Part shown: one piece after another, positions 1 through 9,138 of the stretch
Layout of the letters: the number at the start of each line of letters is the position of its first letter
Numbering within the stretch: position 1 is the stretch's first letter
Notes under the pieces: model-generated
Told to the model about the DNA's origin: nothing
Databases searched by the model: none
What the model saw: only the letters and a program-made list of their open reading frames with translations
Source: Rhizobium sp. BK196
Lineage (GTDB): Bacteria > Pseudomonadota > Alphaproteobacteria > Rhizobiales > Rhizobiaceae
Reading direction: 5' to 3'
Length of the DNA: 64,000 nt
Assembly: GCF_014193255.1 (NCBI RefSeq)
Contig: NZ_JACHZB010000001.1
Span: forward strand, 186,001-250,000
Program-made: the position numbers and the translations under genes

Positions 1-578
1 GGGGGATCAGACCCCAGCAGGTGAGCGATATCATCCTCACACATCTCGATAATGATCATGCCGGCGGCCTCTACGACTTCCCCGATGCGACAGTGCATCT
101 CGCAAGCGAAGAGCTCGACGCTTTCGACGGACTGAAGCCAAGAGGACCTTATAAGCCTTACCAGATCTCGCATCGAACGAAATTTCAGACATATGAACCG
201 TCCGACGAGACGTGGTTCGGGCTGGCTGCCCGCAGCCTCAAACTACCGGGCGTTCTCGACGCGAAGCTCATCCCCCTTCCCGGCCATACCGAGGGCCATT
301 GCGGCGTCGCTTTCCGCGACGGTCAAAAATGGTGTCTCCACGCAGGCGATGCCTATTTCGACAGGACCATCAACTTCCTCACACCTCCGCCGGGATTGCC
401 GCTTGAGATCGCTTTTCAGACGGACGCCGGCGACCGCGAGGCGAGCATCGCGAAGCTTAAAACGCTGAGGGAGGAGAATGGGCAGCAGGTCGATATCTTC
501 TGCACCCATGATCAAAGCGAATATCTGAGCCACACCGCCGGTCGCGGATCTCCCGACGCCCTGTCCATCCTTGGATAG
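1..578 (+). CDS. MBL-fold metallo-hydrolase, N-terminus cut by window edge
   Basis: The reading frame is open to the left edge, so the gene begins outside the window. The visible 190 or so residues hold metallo-beta-lactamase-fold metal motifs: THLDNDHAGG (the HxDxDH-type first motif), the histidine in LPGHTEGH, the aspartate in HAGDAYF and a late histidine in FCTHD. These residues normally bind two metal ions, usually zinc, for hydrolysis of esters, lactones or similar bonds. A GTG at 21 could act as an internal start but would remove the N-terminal strand of the fold, so it is not preferred. The AHL-lactonase-like spacing is suggestive, but the substrate cannot be read from the sequence. 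Confidence 0.8.
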   Translation, partial: GIRPQQVSDIILTHLDNDHAGGLYDFPDATVHLASEELDAFDGLKPRGPYKPYQISHRTKFQTYEPSDETWFGLAARSLKLPGVLDAKLIPLPGHTEGHCGVAFRDGQKWCLHAGDAYFDRTINFLTPPPGLPLEIAFQTDAGDREASIAKLKTLREENGQQVDIFCTHDQSEYLSHTAGRGSPDALSILG

Positions 579-723
579 GTATAGCCGGCCCCGGCACGGC
601 GGACCGTTGCGGCAATCTCCCGAGGGGCCCGTTTCTAAACACGATATCTCAGCACAGCCTCGACAGCCGGCATTGCGAGCGCTGTCTCATTATCAATGAC
701 CGAGCAACAGGAGTAACATCATC

Positions 724-936
724 ATGCCATTCGCAAATTTCAAGGTCCCGGAAGCCGCTCTGACACGCGCTCAAAAGGAGGAGATCGTCCACCGTACCAC
801 GGCAATGCTTGTGGAATATTTCTCTGAGGCAGCGCGTCCCCACACAATGGTCTTGATCGAGGAAATCAAGGATGGCGGCTACGCCCGCGCTGACGAAGTT
901 TTCGTGATTCCGGAAGGCTACCGCGCGAAAGATTGA
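724..936 (+). CDS. 4-oxalocrotonate tautomerase family protein
   Basis: A 70-residue protein beginning Met-Pro-Phe. In this family Pro2 becomes the N-terminal catalytic base after methionine removal, catalysing keto-enol tautomerisation in aromatic-acid or related catabolism. The length and the small beta-alpha-beta pattern (short strand, helix with TRAQKEEIVHRTTAML, strand with HTMVLIEEI) match the family, which acts as hexamers or related oligomers in the cytoplasm. A GGAGTAA ribosome site precedes the ATG. It follows the MBL hydrolase by about 145 bases. The true substrate is unknown. Confidence 0.85.
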   Translation: MPFANFKVPEAALTRAQKEEIVHRTTAMLVEYFSEAARPHTMVLIEEIKDGGYARADEVFVIPEGYRAKD

Positions 937-1236
937 TCTTAATTTTAAGACTTCGTCGCCGTTAGTTTCATGGACGAGCGCTCCTATTTGGCCGCCTCCC
1001 ACACTTTGGAGGCGCGCGGCGAAGCCCTCTGCGGTGGCTGTATCGTTCGAGGTGGTGGCTCTCCAGGGATAATTTAGGATGAAAGCTACGTGGCGGCTGG
1101 TACGCGACAGCTTCTGTTGCCGCATGGACCTGGCGACGACATCAAACATTGCGGCTACAGATAGTGCGGTCTGCCAAGGCTAGGAACAAATGCGAACCGC
1201 CGGGGTTCATGCCTCACATGACAAAGGAGGAATCTC
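937..1236. other. Intergenic region, no gene seen
   Basis: About 300 bases between the tautomerase and the PRC-barrel gene. A minus-strand reading frame crosses it but runs antisense through the whole tautomerase gene and has no recognisable motif, so no gene is called. The last 30 bases carry the AAAGGAGGAATCTC ribosome-binding region of the next gene. Confidence 0.5.
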
Positions 1237-1524
1237 ATGGACCATAGCAATCATGTTCGGTTGGCAGCGGATGAACTCACGCCCGGAGTCCTTGAGGGCG
1301 CGACCGTCTACGGAGCCAATGACGAGAAGGTTGGAACGGTGGATCACATTCACGGAACCAGTCTCGCAGTCATAGACGTCGGCGGCTTCCTCGGGATTGG
1401 AGCCAAACCCGTCGCCGTCCCATTCAAAGATTTCGACTGGATGAGAGATGAGGACGGCGTCGTGCACGCCGTGACGGGCTGGACCAAGGACCAGCTCGAA
1501 GGCATGCCCGAACACCGGGATTGA
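1237..1524 (+). CDS. PRC-barrel/DUF2171-like stress protein
   Basis: A 95-residue protein whose centre reads GATVYGANDEKVGTVDHI and AVPFKDFDWM, the pattern of a PRC-barrel-like small beta protein (DUF2171 type). Such proteins are common in rhizobia and are often linked to stress or membrane-surface functions, without a defined reaction. The start has a strong AAAGGAGG Shine-Dalgarno eight or so bases upstream. It lies 80 bases before a cupin gene on the same strand, so a shared transcript is possible. Confidence 0.75.
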   Translation: MDHSNHVRLAADELTPGVLEGATVYGANDEKVGTVDHIHGTSLAVIDVGGFLGIGAKPVAVPFKDFDWMRDEDGVVHAVTGWTKDQLEGMPEHRD

Positions 1525-1603
1525 AGCGTTGCTCGGCCCAGGTGCCGGGCTTTCCGCTCCGCCGGATTATTATTCTGCATTTGTTCTTGTGGTGGAGGAA
1601 GGA

Positions 1604-2149
1604 ATGGAAGCGCAAAAGATGTTTTTTGACAAAAGCGACTGGGTGCCTAACAACCAGGCGCTTCCGGTTATCGTCTATCGTGAAATCTTCATCTGCGATG
1701 ACGGGTGTGAGGAGTTTGCACGCCTATTCACATCGCACGGATGGGAAGGTGTATGGCGCGATGGTGTTTTCGATTATCAGCACTATCACGCAGGCGCTCA
1801 CGAAGTGCTTGGGATCGGAAGAGGAACGGCCAAGCTGCTGATTGGCGGCCCTACCGGTAAGGTGCTCGAGTTGCACGCGGGAGATTGTCTTGCGCTTCCA
1901 GCCGGGACGGGACATCAAAACCTTGGCGCGAGCAGCGACTTTCAAGTGGTCGGTGCCTACCCTCCAAGCCAACACCCCGATATTCAGACAAGCGCTGCGA
2001 CCGCAGAACTCCTCAAAAAGATCGCCGAGGTCGCGTTGCCCGAAACCGATCCGGTGCAAGGCGCCTCCGGCCCGCTGTTTGAGGCTTGGCATCTCGGCGA
2101 CAGGCAAGCAACCGATCCAGGTTTCGCTTCGGCAGGAAAAAGCGGGTGA
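1604..2149 (+). CDS. Cupin domain protein, YjlB-like
   Basis: The ATG at 1604 is preferred over an upstream in-frame start at 1529 because GGTGGAGGAAGG sits just before it and the upstream residues are not protein-like. The 181-residue product has a cupin fold signature: YQHYHAGAHEVLGI provides metal-binding histidines and a glutamate, and DCLALPAGTGHQNLG gives the second cupin motif with its histidine. The arrangement resembles the YjlB family of cupins. Function is unknown, probably metal-dependent binding or catalysis in the cytoplasm. No signal peptide is visible. Confidence 0.85.
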   Translation: MEAQKMFFDKSDWVPNNQALPVIVYREIFICDDGCEEFARLFTSHGWEGVWRDGVFDYQHYHAGAHEVLGIGRGTAKLLIGGPTGKVLELHAGDCLALPAGTGHQNLGASSDFQVVGAYPPSQHPDIQTSAATAELLKKIAEVALPETDPVQGASGPLFEAWHLGDRQATDPGFASAGKSG

Positions 2150-2294
2150 ATGAATTGACGGTATCGCTCTTGTTTGCCTGTCTTGCCAGTACCCAGGCGG
2201 GCCTCCTCGTTCTGCACATTGGCCCGTCAAAGGGAGCCATGGTGTAGAAACGAGGAAGTGAGGTCGATCCGACACTTGTCTGGCGAAAAGCCAA

Positions 2295-3200
2295 TCACCG
2301 CCGCATATCCGGCGTCTTGCCTGCAAGATCGCCCGGCGTCTTGCCCGCAAGATCGCCCAGCATCTGCAACGCCAGATCGGGCGCGACATGGTGCGGCATA
2401 TGGCCGACGCCGTCGAGCAGTTCGATCCTTGCCGCAGAATGCCTCGCCTGTAGCCAGTCGAGATGCCAGCGAGGCTCGATGATCCGGTCCTCGCGCCCGA
2501 AGAGGACGGAGAGCGGCAGATCGGCCGGCAGGCTTTCGAGCGGCTGCATATCGCCGTTGAAGGCCCAGAGCTCTTCGGCCATGGCGGCGATCGAGGCGGC
2601 ATTGACCATATGCATTGCCGGCAGGGTAGAAAGCCACGATGTCACCGGATTGGGATAGGACGAGGCGCGCAGGCCGCGTTCGAGGAAATAGGGCGACCAG
2701 CGGGCAATCACATGTTGGCGGATAACCGGGCCGACGAACGGCGCCATGGCGCTGCGCAGCACGATGAACGGCTTGAAGGGAACGGGCCGGCAGCAGGGCG
2801 AGATGAGGAACAGGCCCTTGACGAGATCCGGCCGGCGGGCGGCCAGATGCAGCGCCGGCGCGCAGCCGATCGAATGGGCAGCCAGCACGACCTCCTCCAG
2901 CTCCAACGCCTCCAGGAAGCGCTCCAGCCAGAAGGACTGGCCAAGTGGGCCGCGCTCACCGGCGGGCAGTGCCTGGCTGAAGCCATAACCCGGCCTGTCG
3001 GGCGCGACGATGTCGAACCCGCTGCCCGAAAACGGCATCATCACCTCCTCGGCGATACTGCCGCAGCCATGCAGCAGCACGACGGGATTTCCGTCTGCGC
3101 TTCCGCTTTCGAGCATATGGATCTGCTCGCGACCGGTTTCGATGATTTTGCCAACCCGTGGAGAGACGGCCGGCGGCGGGAGAGGCTGCCCGTAGATCAT
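2295..3200 (-). CDS. Alpha/beta hydrolase
   Basis: A 301-residue alpha/beta-fold hydrolase. The oxyanion region is VVLLHGCG, the nucleophile elbow reads AAHSIGCA (a variant AxSxG), the acid is probably in FGREDRI and the catalytic histidine in DGVGHMPHH. The C-terminus carries a duplicated GDLAGKTP segment from a 24-bp tandem repeat at 2311-2358 (one mismatch), just before the stop. It is convergent with the upstream cupin gene and stands alone before the nap operon. The substrate, an ester or similar bond, cannot be deduced. Confidence 0.85.
   Translation of the reverse strand: MIYGQPLPPPAVSPRVGKIIETGREQIHMLESGSADGNPVVLLHGCGSIAEEVMMPFSGSGFDIVAPDRPGYGFSQALPAGERGPLGQSFWLERFLEALELEEVVLAAHSIGCAPALHLAARRPDLVKGLFLISPCCRPVPFKPFIVLRSAMAPFVGPVIRQHVIARWSPYFLERGLRASSYPNPVTSWLSTLPAMHMVNAASIAAMAEELWAFNGDMQPLESLPADLPLSVLFGREDRIIEPRWHLDWLQARHSAARIELLDGVGHMPHHVAPDLALQMLGDLAGKTPGDLAGKTPDMRR
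2311..2358. repeat. 24-bp tandem duplication at hydrolase 3' end
   Basis: Two adjacent 24-base units, 2311-2334 and 2335-2358, differing at one base. They lie inside the 3' end of the minus-strand hydrolase and keep the reading frame, adding eight residues. Replication slippage is the simplest explanation. Confidence 0.85.
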
Positions 3201-3326
3201 GATCGCCCAAACGCGAAGATGCGGAAAACGTTCCCCTCGCGCCCCAAAATCGGCCCGCTTTCAGGCGGTTAGTGCAGCGGACCGCGTATCCCCTGCCCTC
3301 AGAGATTCCGGCGAATGCGCCAGCCG

Positions 3327-4034
3327 TCAGTCCTGGACGGCAGACGCACCGGTTGCGCCGAGATAAGCCGCAAGCATGGCCCGGTCGTGCCATCCAATAT
3401 CCGCAGTCTTGCCCATCAGCTCCGCCGGCACCTTCCAGCCCGGATCGACGCCTTCCATGTTCGGAAGCTCATGCGCGATGCCCTTGTGGCAATCGATGCA
3501 GGTCGCCTTGCCCGGCAGCAGGTATCGCGTGTGGATCTCGGCGGCGCGCACGGTCTGTTTCGTCAGGTCCATGGCGCCCATCGAGTGGCAGTTGCGGCAC
3601 TCCAGGCTGTCATTGGCCTTAAGCCGCGCCCATTCGTGCTGGGCGAGTTCCAGCCGCTTGTCGAGGAATTTTTCGCGCGTGTTGATCGTGCCGAATATCT
3701 TGCCCCAGACCTCCTTCGACGCCTGCATCTTGCGGGCGATCTTGTCTGTCCATTTGTGCGGCACATGGCAGTCCGGGCATGTGGCGCGAACGCCCGAGCG
3801 GTTGGAGAAGTGAACGGTGCGGCTCAGCTCCTCGTAGACGTTCGTTCTCATTTCATGGCAGCTCGTGCAGAAGGCCTCGGTATTGGTCGTCTCGAGCGCG
3901 GTGTTGAACGCGCCCCAGAACATGACGCCGCCGACGAAGCCGCCGAGCGTCAGGAAACCCAGGCTGAGGGTCGCGGCCGGCGTGCTCAGCAAACGCCAGC
4001 ACCAGAGGACTATCGCCTTTATCCGGCCGATCAT
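3327..4034 (-). CDS. napC: Tetrahaem quinol dehydrogenase NapC
   Basis: A 235-residue NapC/NirT-family protein. One N-terminal membrane anchor (about residues 15-42, [16 protein letters not shown]) holds a periplasmic domain with four CxxCH haem motifs: CTSCH, CPDCH, CRNCH and CIDCH. In the family it oxidises membrane quinol and passes electrons to NapB and NapA. It is the last gene of the operon and overlaps the end of napB by four bases (ATGA), indicating translational coupling. Length and motif count are typical. Confidence 0.97.
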   Translation of the reverse strand: MIGRIKAIVLWCWRLLSTPAATLSLGFLTLGGFVGGVMFWGAFNTALETTNTEAFCTSCHEMRTNVYEELSRTVHFSNRSGVRATCPDCHVPHKWTDKIARKMQASKEVWGKIFGTINTREKFLDKRLELAQHEWARLKANDSLECRNCHSMGAMDLTKQTVRAAEIHTRYLLPGKATCIDCHKGIAHELPNMEGVDPGWKVPAELMGKTADIGWHDRAMLAAYLGATGASAVQD

Positions 4035-4525
4035 TGCTCGCTTCCCGCAGGCTTGAAGCCCAGCTCGCTCATATCCTTGAAGATGTTCGGCACCAGGGGC
4101 TTCGCATCCGCCTGCGGCACGTGGCAGGCGGTGCAGAAATATCGCCGCGGCGAAACGTCGGCCAGCATCTGCCCCTCGCGGGTCATGTAGTGGGTGACGC
4201 TGATCATCGGCGCGCCGGAGCCTTCGGTCAGCTCGCGCCGATGGCAGGAAAGACAGCGATTGGCGTTCACCGTCAGCTGATAGCCTTCGATCGAATGCGG
4301 GATGATCGGCGGCTGGTCCGGATAATTCCGCATCTTCCTGATGTCATCGATGACCCATTTGGGAACCGGCTTCGCCTCCTTGCTCTCCATCGGATTGTCG
4401 TTGCCCTGCAACGAGGGCACGACCTGCGCGAGCGTGACGGTGCCGGTGAGCATGAGAAAGGCGACGGCCGCGATCGCCCACACGCGCCTCTTGATCAGAC
4501 GACCGGAAGAATCTTGACTGCGCAT
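4031..4525 (-). CDS. napB: Dihaem cytochrome subunit NapB
   Basis: The 164-residue start at 4525 (MRSQDSS) lies 31 bases inside the end of napA. A much longer in-frame extension upstream is antisense-like and unrelated to NapB. After a signal segment ([18 protein letters not shown]) come two CxxCH haem sites, CLSCH and CTACH, the hallmark of NapB. It is the electron-transfer subunit of periplasmic nitrate reductase, taking electrons from NapC. Overlaps on both sides suggest coupled translation. Confidence 0.96.
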   Translation of the reverse strand: MRSQDSSGRLIKRRVWAIAAVAFLMLTGTVTLAQVVPSLQGNDNPMESKEAKPVPKWVIDDIRKMRNYPDQPPIIPHSIEGYQLTVNANRCLSCHRRELTEGSGAPMISVTHYMTREGQMLADVSPRRYFCTACHVPQADAKPLVPNIFKDMSELGFKPAGSEQ

Positions 4526-6999
4526 TTTTTGAAATCCGTCTGCTTGGAGATGGGGTCGGTGGCGTCGAGCGTGACCTTGTTGATCAGCTGGCTGGCGTCG
4601 AACCACGGCACGAAGATCACGCCATGCGGCATGCGGTTGCGCCCGCGAATTTCCACGCGGCTGATGATCTCGCCGCGCCGCGACTGGATGCGCACTTCCG
4701 CCCCCTGGTTGATGCCCATCTTCCTGGCGTCGTCGCCGTTCATGAAACACCGCGCCCCGGGGAACGCCCTGTAGAGTTCGGGAACGCGCATCGTCATCGA
4801 GCCCGAATGCCAATGCTCGAGGACGCGGCCCGTCACGAGCCAGAAATTGAACTCGCTATCGGGCGACTCGGCCGGCGGCTCGTAAGGCACCGCCAGGATG
4901 ACCGCGCGGCCGTCCTTCTGCCCGTAGAATTTCAGCCCCTCGCCCGGTTTGACATAGGGGTCGTAGCCCTCGCGGTATCGCCACCGCGTCTCCTTGCCGT
5001 CGACGACGGGCCAGCGCATGCCGCGCACCTGGTGGTACATGTCGTAGGGTGCCAGATCATGCCCGTGCCCGCGGCCGAAATGGGCATATTCCTCGAAGAG
5101 CCCCTTCTGGATGTAGAAACCGAAGGCCTTGGCCTCCCGGTTTTCGTAGTCGGGCGAGACGTCCGTCAGCGGGAATTCGTCCACATTGCCGTTCTGGTAG
5201 AGCACCTGGTAGAGCGTCTTTCCCTTGTAATCCGGGTTCTTGTCGAGGATGTCGGCGGGCCAGACCTCGTCGGTGGTGAAGCGCTTGGAGAATTCCACCA
5301 GCTGCCAGAGGTCCGAGCGAGCTTCGCCCGGCGCGTTGACCAGCTGGTGCCAGACATGCGTGCGCCGTTCGGCATTGCCGTAGGCGCCCTCCTTCTCCAC
5401 CCACATGGCCGCCGGCAGAATCAAATCGGCGCTCATGGCTGTCACGGTCGGATAGGCGTCCGAAACGACGATGAAATTGTCCGGATTGCGGTATCCCTTG
5501 TAGGTCTCGTTGCTGGTGTTCGGGGCTGCCTGGACGTTGTTGTTGACCTGCACCCAGTAGAAATTCAGTTTCCCGTCATGGAGCATGCGGTCCTGCTCGA
5601 CGGCGTGATAACCGGGCTTGTCCGGCAGCAGCCCCTCCGGCAGCTTCCATATCTCCTCGGCGTGCTTGCGATGCTCCGGATTGGTGACCACCATGTCGGC
5701 CGGCAGGCGGTGAGCGAAGGTGCCGACCTCGCGGGCGGTGCCGCAGGCAGACGGCTGTCCCGTCAGCGAAAACGGGCTGTTGCCCGGCTCGGAGATCTTT
5801 CCCGTGAGCAGATGCAGGTTATAGACCATCTGGTTGGCCCAGACGCCGCGCACATGCTGGTTGAAGCCCATGGTCCAGAGCGACATGACCTTGGTCTTCG
5901 GATCGGCGTAGAGTTCCGCGAGCTGTTCCAGGAAGGCGCTGTCGACGCCAGAAAGCTCGACCGCCTTTTCGAGCGTGTATTCCGAGACCATCGCCTTGAA
6001 GGCCTCGAAGTCGATCGGCTCCATCTTGGCGGCGTCGGCGACACCCTTGGCCTTCATTTCCAGCGGGTTATCGGGACGCAGCCCGTAGCCGATATCGGTC
6101 GTGCCCTTCATGAACTTCGTATGCTTGTCGACGAAGTCCTGGTTGACGCGGCCGGTCTGGATGATGTGGTTGGCAATGTAGTTGAGGATCGCGAGGTCGG
6201 TGCCCGGCTTGAAGATCAGGGGTATGTCGGCAAGGTCCATGCTGCGATGCGTGAAGGTGGAGAGCACCGCGACCTTCACATGCTCGTGCCCGAGCCGCCT
6301 GTCGGCCACCCGCGTCCAGAGGATCGGATGCATCTCCGCCATGTTCGAACCCCAGAGCACGAAGGCATCGGCGTTTTCGAAATCATCGTAGCATCCCATC
6401 GGCTCGTCCATGCCGAAGGTGCGCATGAAGGCGACCGCTGCCGAAGCCATGCAGTGGCGCGCATTGGGATCGAGATTGTTGGAGCGGAAGCCCGCCCGCA
6501 TCAGCTTTGTGGCGGCATAGCCTTCGAAGATCGTCCACTGGCCGGAGCCGAACATGCCGAGCGCCGTTGGCCCCTTCTCCTTCAGCACGCGCTTGGCCTG
6601 TGCCGCCATCACGTCGAAGGCCTCTTCCCAGGTGACGGGTTCGAACTCACCGTCCTTGGCATAGACGCCATCCCGTTTGCGCAGCAGCGGGCTCGTCAGC
6701 CTGTCCTTGCCGTACATGATCTTGGAGAGGAAATAGCCCTTGACGCAGTTGAGGCCGCGGTTGACCTCGGCTTCCATGTCGCCATGGGTCGCGACGACCT
6801 GGTTTTCCTTCACGCCCACCATGACGCCACAGCCGGTGCCGCAGAAGCGGCATGGCGCCTTCGACCATTTGATCTCAAGGGCAGCCACCCCGCCGGGCAC
6901 CGACTGCGCCGAAGCGGGCGCAGCGATGCCGGCGGTCGCAGCCGCGATTGCCGCCGCCTGCGCCTTCAGGAGATCACGCCGCGTGAGTTCGGTCGTCAT
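4495..6999 (-). CDS. napA: Periplasmic nitrate reductase catalytic subunit NapA
   Basis: An 834-residue molybdopterin oxidoreductase. The N-terminus has a Tat signal with twin arginines (TRRDLLK) ending near APASA. Next is the [4Fe-4S] site [13 protein letters not shown] with the fourth cysteine in NRGLNCVKG, then [10 protein letters not shown] supplying the cysteine ligand of Mo-bisMGD. The C-terminal domain ends with [18 protein letters not shown], typical of NapA. It reduces nitrate to nitrite in the periplasm. It overlaps napD upstream by 26 bases and napB downstream by 31. Confidence 0.98.
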   Translation of the reverse strand: MTTELTRRDLLKAQAAAIAAATAGIAAPASAQSVPGGVAALEIKWSKAPCRFCGTGCGVMVGVKENQVVATHGDMEAEVNRGLNCVKGYFLSKIMYGKDRLTSPLLRKRDGVYAKDGEFEPVTWEEAFDVMAAQAKRVLKEKGPTALGMFGSGQWTIFEGYAATKLMRAGFRSNNLDPNARHCMASAAVAFMRTFGMDEPMGCYDDFENADAFVLWGSNMAEMHPILWTRVADRRLGHEHVKVAVLSTFTHRSMDLADIPLIFKPGTDLAILNYIANHIIQTGRVNQDFVDKHTKFMKGTTDIGYGLRPDNPLEMKAKGVADAAKMEPIDFEAFKAMVSEYTLEKAVELSGVDSAFLEQLAELYADPKTKVMSLWTMGFNQHVRGVWANQMVYNLHLLTGKISEPGNSPFSLTGQPSACGTAREVGTFAHRLPADMVVTNPEHRKHAEEIWKLPEGLLPDKPGYHAVEQDRMLHDGKLNFYWVQVNNNVQAAPNTSNETYKGYRNPDNFIVVSDAYPTVTAMSADLILPAAMWVEKEGAYGNAERRTHVWHQLVNAPGEARSDLWQLVEFSKRFTTDEVWPADILDKNPDYKGKTLYQVLYQNGNVDEFPLTDVSPDYENREAKAFGFYIQKGLFEEYAHFGRGHGHDLAPYDMYHQVRGMRWPVVDGKETRWRYREGYDPYVKPGEGLKFYGQKDGRAVILAVPYEPPAESPDSEFNFWLVTGRVLEHWHSGSMTMRVPELYRAFPGARCFMNGDDARKMGINQGAEVRIQSRRGEIISRVEIRGRNRMPHGVIFVPWFDASQLINKVTLDATDPISKQTDFKKCAVKILPVV

Positions 7000-7255
7000 C
7001 GATTGTCTCCTTCATTTCCAATGCCTGTTCGAAAACCATATGGGCGGCGAGCACGCCGTCCATTGCCGAGATGCCGATGAGCGTTTCCCCGAGCACGCCG
7101 GAATGCGGCCCCTCGATCACCACGACGATCTTGCCCGGCACCGTCGCGTGAACCTCGACCCCTTCGATAACGGCCAGACGCGCCGCGACATCCTCGGTCA
7201 ATTCGGGGCGCGTGACGACGACGGCGCTGGAGACGTGGTGTCGGGCCTCAGACAT
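6974..7255 (-). CDS. napD: NapA signal-peptide chaperone NapD
   Basis: A 93-residue NapD-family protein ([13 protein letters not shown] near the start, then a small ferredoxin-like fold). NapD binds the Tat signal of NapA in the cytoplasm and holds back export until cofactor insertion is complete. The position between napF and napA, with overlaps of eight bases to napF and 26 to napA, is the usual alphaproteobacterial order. Confidence 0.95.
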   Translation of the reverse strand: MSEARHHVSSAVVVTRPELTEDVAARLAVIEGVEVHATVPGKIVVVIEGPHSGVLGETLIGISAMDGVLAAHMVFEQALEMKETIDDDRTHAA

Positions 7256-7766
7256 GACCTGCCTCCCGGCGGCGGGGTTTCATCGCAATGGCATCGGCCG
7301 GACAGACCGCAATGCAGGCGCCGCATCCCGTACAGGCATGCGCATCGAGCTCGGGAACGAACGGCCCGCCGAGTCGCGGCCAAAACCGGATGGCGCCGGC
7401 CGGACAGCTGTCGCGGCAGGCCTGACAGTCGACGTAATTATTGGCGAGGCACCCATCACTTATTGCCGCATAATGGGCAAAACCGCCTGCGATGCCGGCA
7501 GGGAAAACACTCTCGGGACATCGTTCTGCGCACTGGCCGCAGAAGGTGCATTCTCCCTGCAGGAAATCGACGACAGGAACGCCCGCACGGATCGAGATGA
7601 TTTTCGTCGGACAGGCATCGACGCAGGCGCCGCAGCCCGAACAGCTTCGAACGGATGTTTCAGTCGCTCCGGGAGGAAAGATCCCCCCGGAAGGAAAGAT
7701 CCCACCCGGATCGTCCGAGGACCTGCCTGTGAGAAAACCGCGCCGGGTGCGAGCCGTGAGAACCAT
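7248..7766 (-). CDS. napF: Ferredoxin-type protein NapF
   Basis: A 172-residue iron-sulfur protein with 4Fe-4S cysteine clusters: CSGCGACVDACP, CTFCGQCAERCP, CQACRDSCP and CTGCGACIAVCP, the third with a spaced upstream cysteine. NapF is thought to help mature NapA in the cytoplasm. Close to the N-terminus a GGIFP segment is duplicated by two 18-bp units at 7669-7704, an in-frame slippage event that lengthens the linker before the first cluster. It starts ten bases after napE. Confidence 0.95.
   Translation of the reverse strand: MVLTARTRRGFLTGRSSDDPGGIFPSGGIFPPGATETSVRSCSGCGACVDACPTKIISIRAGVPVVDFLQGECTFCGQCAERCPESVFPAGIAGGFAHYAAISDGCLANNYVDCQACRDSCPAGAIRFWPRLGGPFVPELDAHACTGCGACIAVCPADAIAMKPRRREAGHV
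7669..7704. repeat. 18-bp tandem duplication within napF
   Basis: Two 18-base units (7669-7686 and 7687-7704) with the shared core GGAAAGATCCC lie inside the 5' part of napF and preserve frame, giving GGIFP twice in the linker before the first iron-sulfur cluster. Confidence 0.75.
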
Positions 7767-7775
7767 GGACGATCC

Positions 7776-7985
7776 TCACTCTGCCGAGCCTGGAGGCGCG
7801 GCCTTGACATCATGGGGTCCCGGCGGCCCGTAAACGATCTGATACATCCAGACCGCGAAACCATAACCGCCGACGACCCCGACAGCGACCACGGGCCAGA
7901 TCCCGAAGGCGAGCACGGCGAAGGTCAACAGTTCCCGCCTGCGTTTCCGCCTGAACTCTTCGACAGAATCCGTGATTTGAGCCAC
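7776..7985 (-). CDS. napE: Nitrate reductase membrane protein NapE
   Basis: A 69-residue single-span membrane protein. The start is a GTG at 7985, chosen because GGGAGGA lies just upstream. The motif RRRELLTFAVLAFGIWPV is typical of NapE and is followed by a hydrophobic stretch to about residue 48. NapE is the first gene of many napEFDABC operons and its exact function is unsettled. Confidence 0.93.
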   Translation of the reverse strand: MAQITDSVEEFRRKRRRELLTFAVLAFGIWPVVAVGVVGGYGFAVWMYQIVYGPPGPHDVKAAPPGSAE

Positions 7986-8400
7986 ATCGTCCTCCCAGAG
8001 TTGCTAAATAAGCTGTCACAACCCTTCATGCATGTCCAGCCGATCTCCATCCGGATCGCGACTTTCGCATGCGATTCGCGATCCGGAGATCGGTATGGGA
8101 GGACAGGTATCGCACCCTCGCCCGGCAGTCCTTGACAAAGATCAAGTGGGCGTCGGCGAGATTGAATGCGCCGGACATCCGGCCCGGACGTGCCGGCCCA
8201 AAATTGCCGGAACAACGCACACGGCCAACCTTCATTCCCGTGACAGCCGGCAGCGCCCTTTCCGGCACACGACCTGCATGGACCTGAACGCTGGCGCAAA
8301 CCCGGGCCCGGTTGCCGCGCACGGATTATTTCAGGCATCATCTGTCGGCTTCCCACTCGCCCGTCCGTCTTGAGAGACAGACAGAGCAAGGAGAAAGATC
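7986..8400 (-). promoter_or_regulatory. nap operon upstream regulatory region
   Basis: About 415 bases between napE and the divergent glutathione S-transferase gene, with no convincing coding potential. The main visible signal is the FNR/FixK-type dyad at 8131-8146. The GST side ends with an AAGGAGAAAG ribosome site. Confidence 0.55.
8131..8146. promoter_or_regulatory. FNR/FixK-type anaerobox upstream of nap
   Basis: The sequence CTTGACAAAGATCAAG contains TTGAC-N4-ATCAA, a near-perfect match to the FNR/FnrN/FixK consensus TTGAT-N4-ATCAA, with five-base perfect arms CTTGA/TCAAG. It lies about 146 bases upstream of the napE start, a distance that fits a 5' untranslated leader. Oxygen-limited induction of the operon is the natural inference. 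No second copy was seen nearby. Confidence 0.75.
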
Positions 8401-9075
8401 ATGACGATCACCATTACCGCCTTCGAACGCTCTCCCGACCGCGGCAGGGGCCTGGCGCGCGACATGCGCGTTCGCTGGGCGCTCGAGGAAGTCGGCCAGC
8501 CCTATGACGTCCGCTTTGTCTCATTCGAGGCAATGAAGCAGCCCGCCCATCTTGCGCTTCAGCCTTTCGGGCAAATCCCGACCTATGAGGACGGCGATCT
8601 CGCCCTCTTCGAAACCGGCGCGATCGTCCTGCATATCGCCGAGCATTATCAGGGCCTGCTGCCTGACGATCCCAATGCCCGCGCCCGCGCCACCGCCTGG
8701 CTCTTTGCCGCCGTCTGCACGATGGAACCCGTCATCGTCGACCGCGAGACCGCGAGATTCGAAGAGGGCAAGGAGAGCTGGTACGAAGAGCATCTAGCCC
8801 ATGTCGAAAGACGCATCCGCAAGCGCCTCGGCGAACTCTCCGCGCGGCTCGGCACTGCCGAATGGCTGGACGGAACATTCAGCGCCGGCGACCTGCAGAT
8901 GATCTCGGTGCTCCTGAGATTGAAGGGCTCGGAAATCCTCGGGGATTATCCGAACCTCTCAGCCTATGTGGAGCGCGGCGAAGCCCGCCCCGCCTATCGG
9001 CGCGCTTTCGCGGCACAGAAGGCGGTGTTCCTGGCGGTATCGGCTGGCGGGCGAACGTCTGATCGAGGTCCATAG
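8401..9075 (+). CDS. Glutathione S-transferase family protein
   Basis: A 224-residue protein with a thioredoxin-like N-terminal domain (GQIPTYEDGDLALFETGAI holds the cis-proline and the glutathione-contacting residues) and an all-helical C-terminal domain with SAGDLQMISVL, which matches the GST N-capping region. It probably conjugates or reduces electrophiles with glutathione in the cytoplasm. It is divergent from napE and convergent with the following regulator gene. A strong GGAGA ribosome site precedes the ATG. Confidence 0.9.
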   Translation: MTITITAFERSPDRGRGLARDMRVRWALEEVGQPYDVRFVSFEAMKQPAHLALQPFGQIPTYEDGDLALFETGAIVLHIAEHYQGLLPDDPNARARATAWLFAAVCTMEPVIVDRETARFEEGKESWYEEHLAHVERRIRKRLGELSARLGTAEWLDGTFSAGDLQMISVLLRLKGSEILGDYPNLSAYVERGEARPAYRRAFAAQKAVFLAVSAGGRTSDRGP

Positions 9076-9138
9076 GCGGCGAAAGCTTAACGCCTTGCGC
9101 CAATAGGAGACATGCGCTTCGTGTGGAACGATGACGGA

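Noticed and set aside
649..1149. Minus-strand frame of 166 codons
   Set aside because: Covers the tautomerase gene on the opposite strand; no family motif, no ribosome site.
4624..7080. Long plus-strand frame of 818 codons through the nap genes
   Set aside because: It is exactly antisense to napA and napD, with no recognisable family; high GC removes stop codons on the opposite strand.
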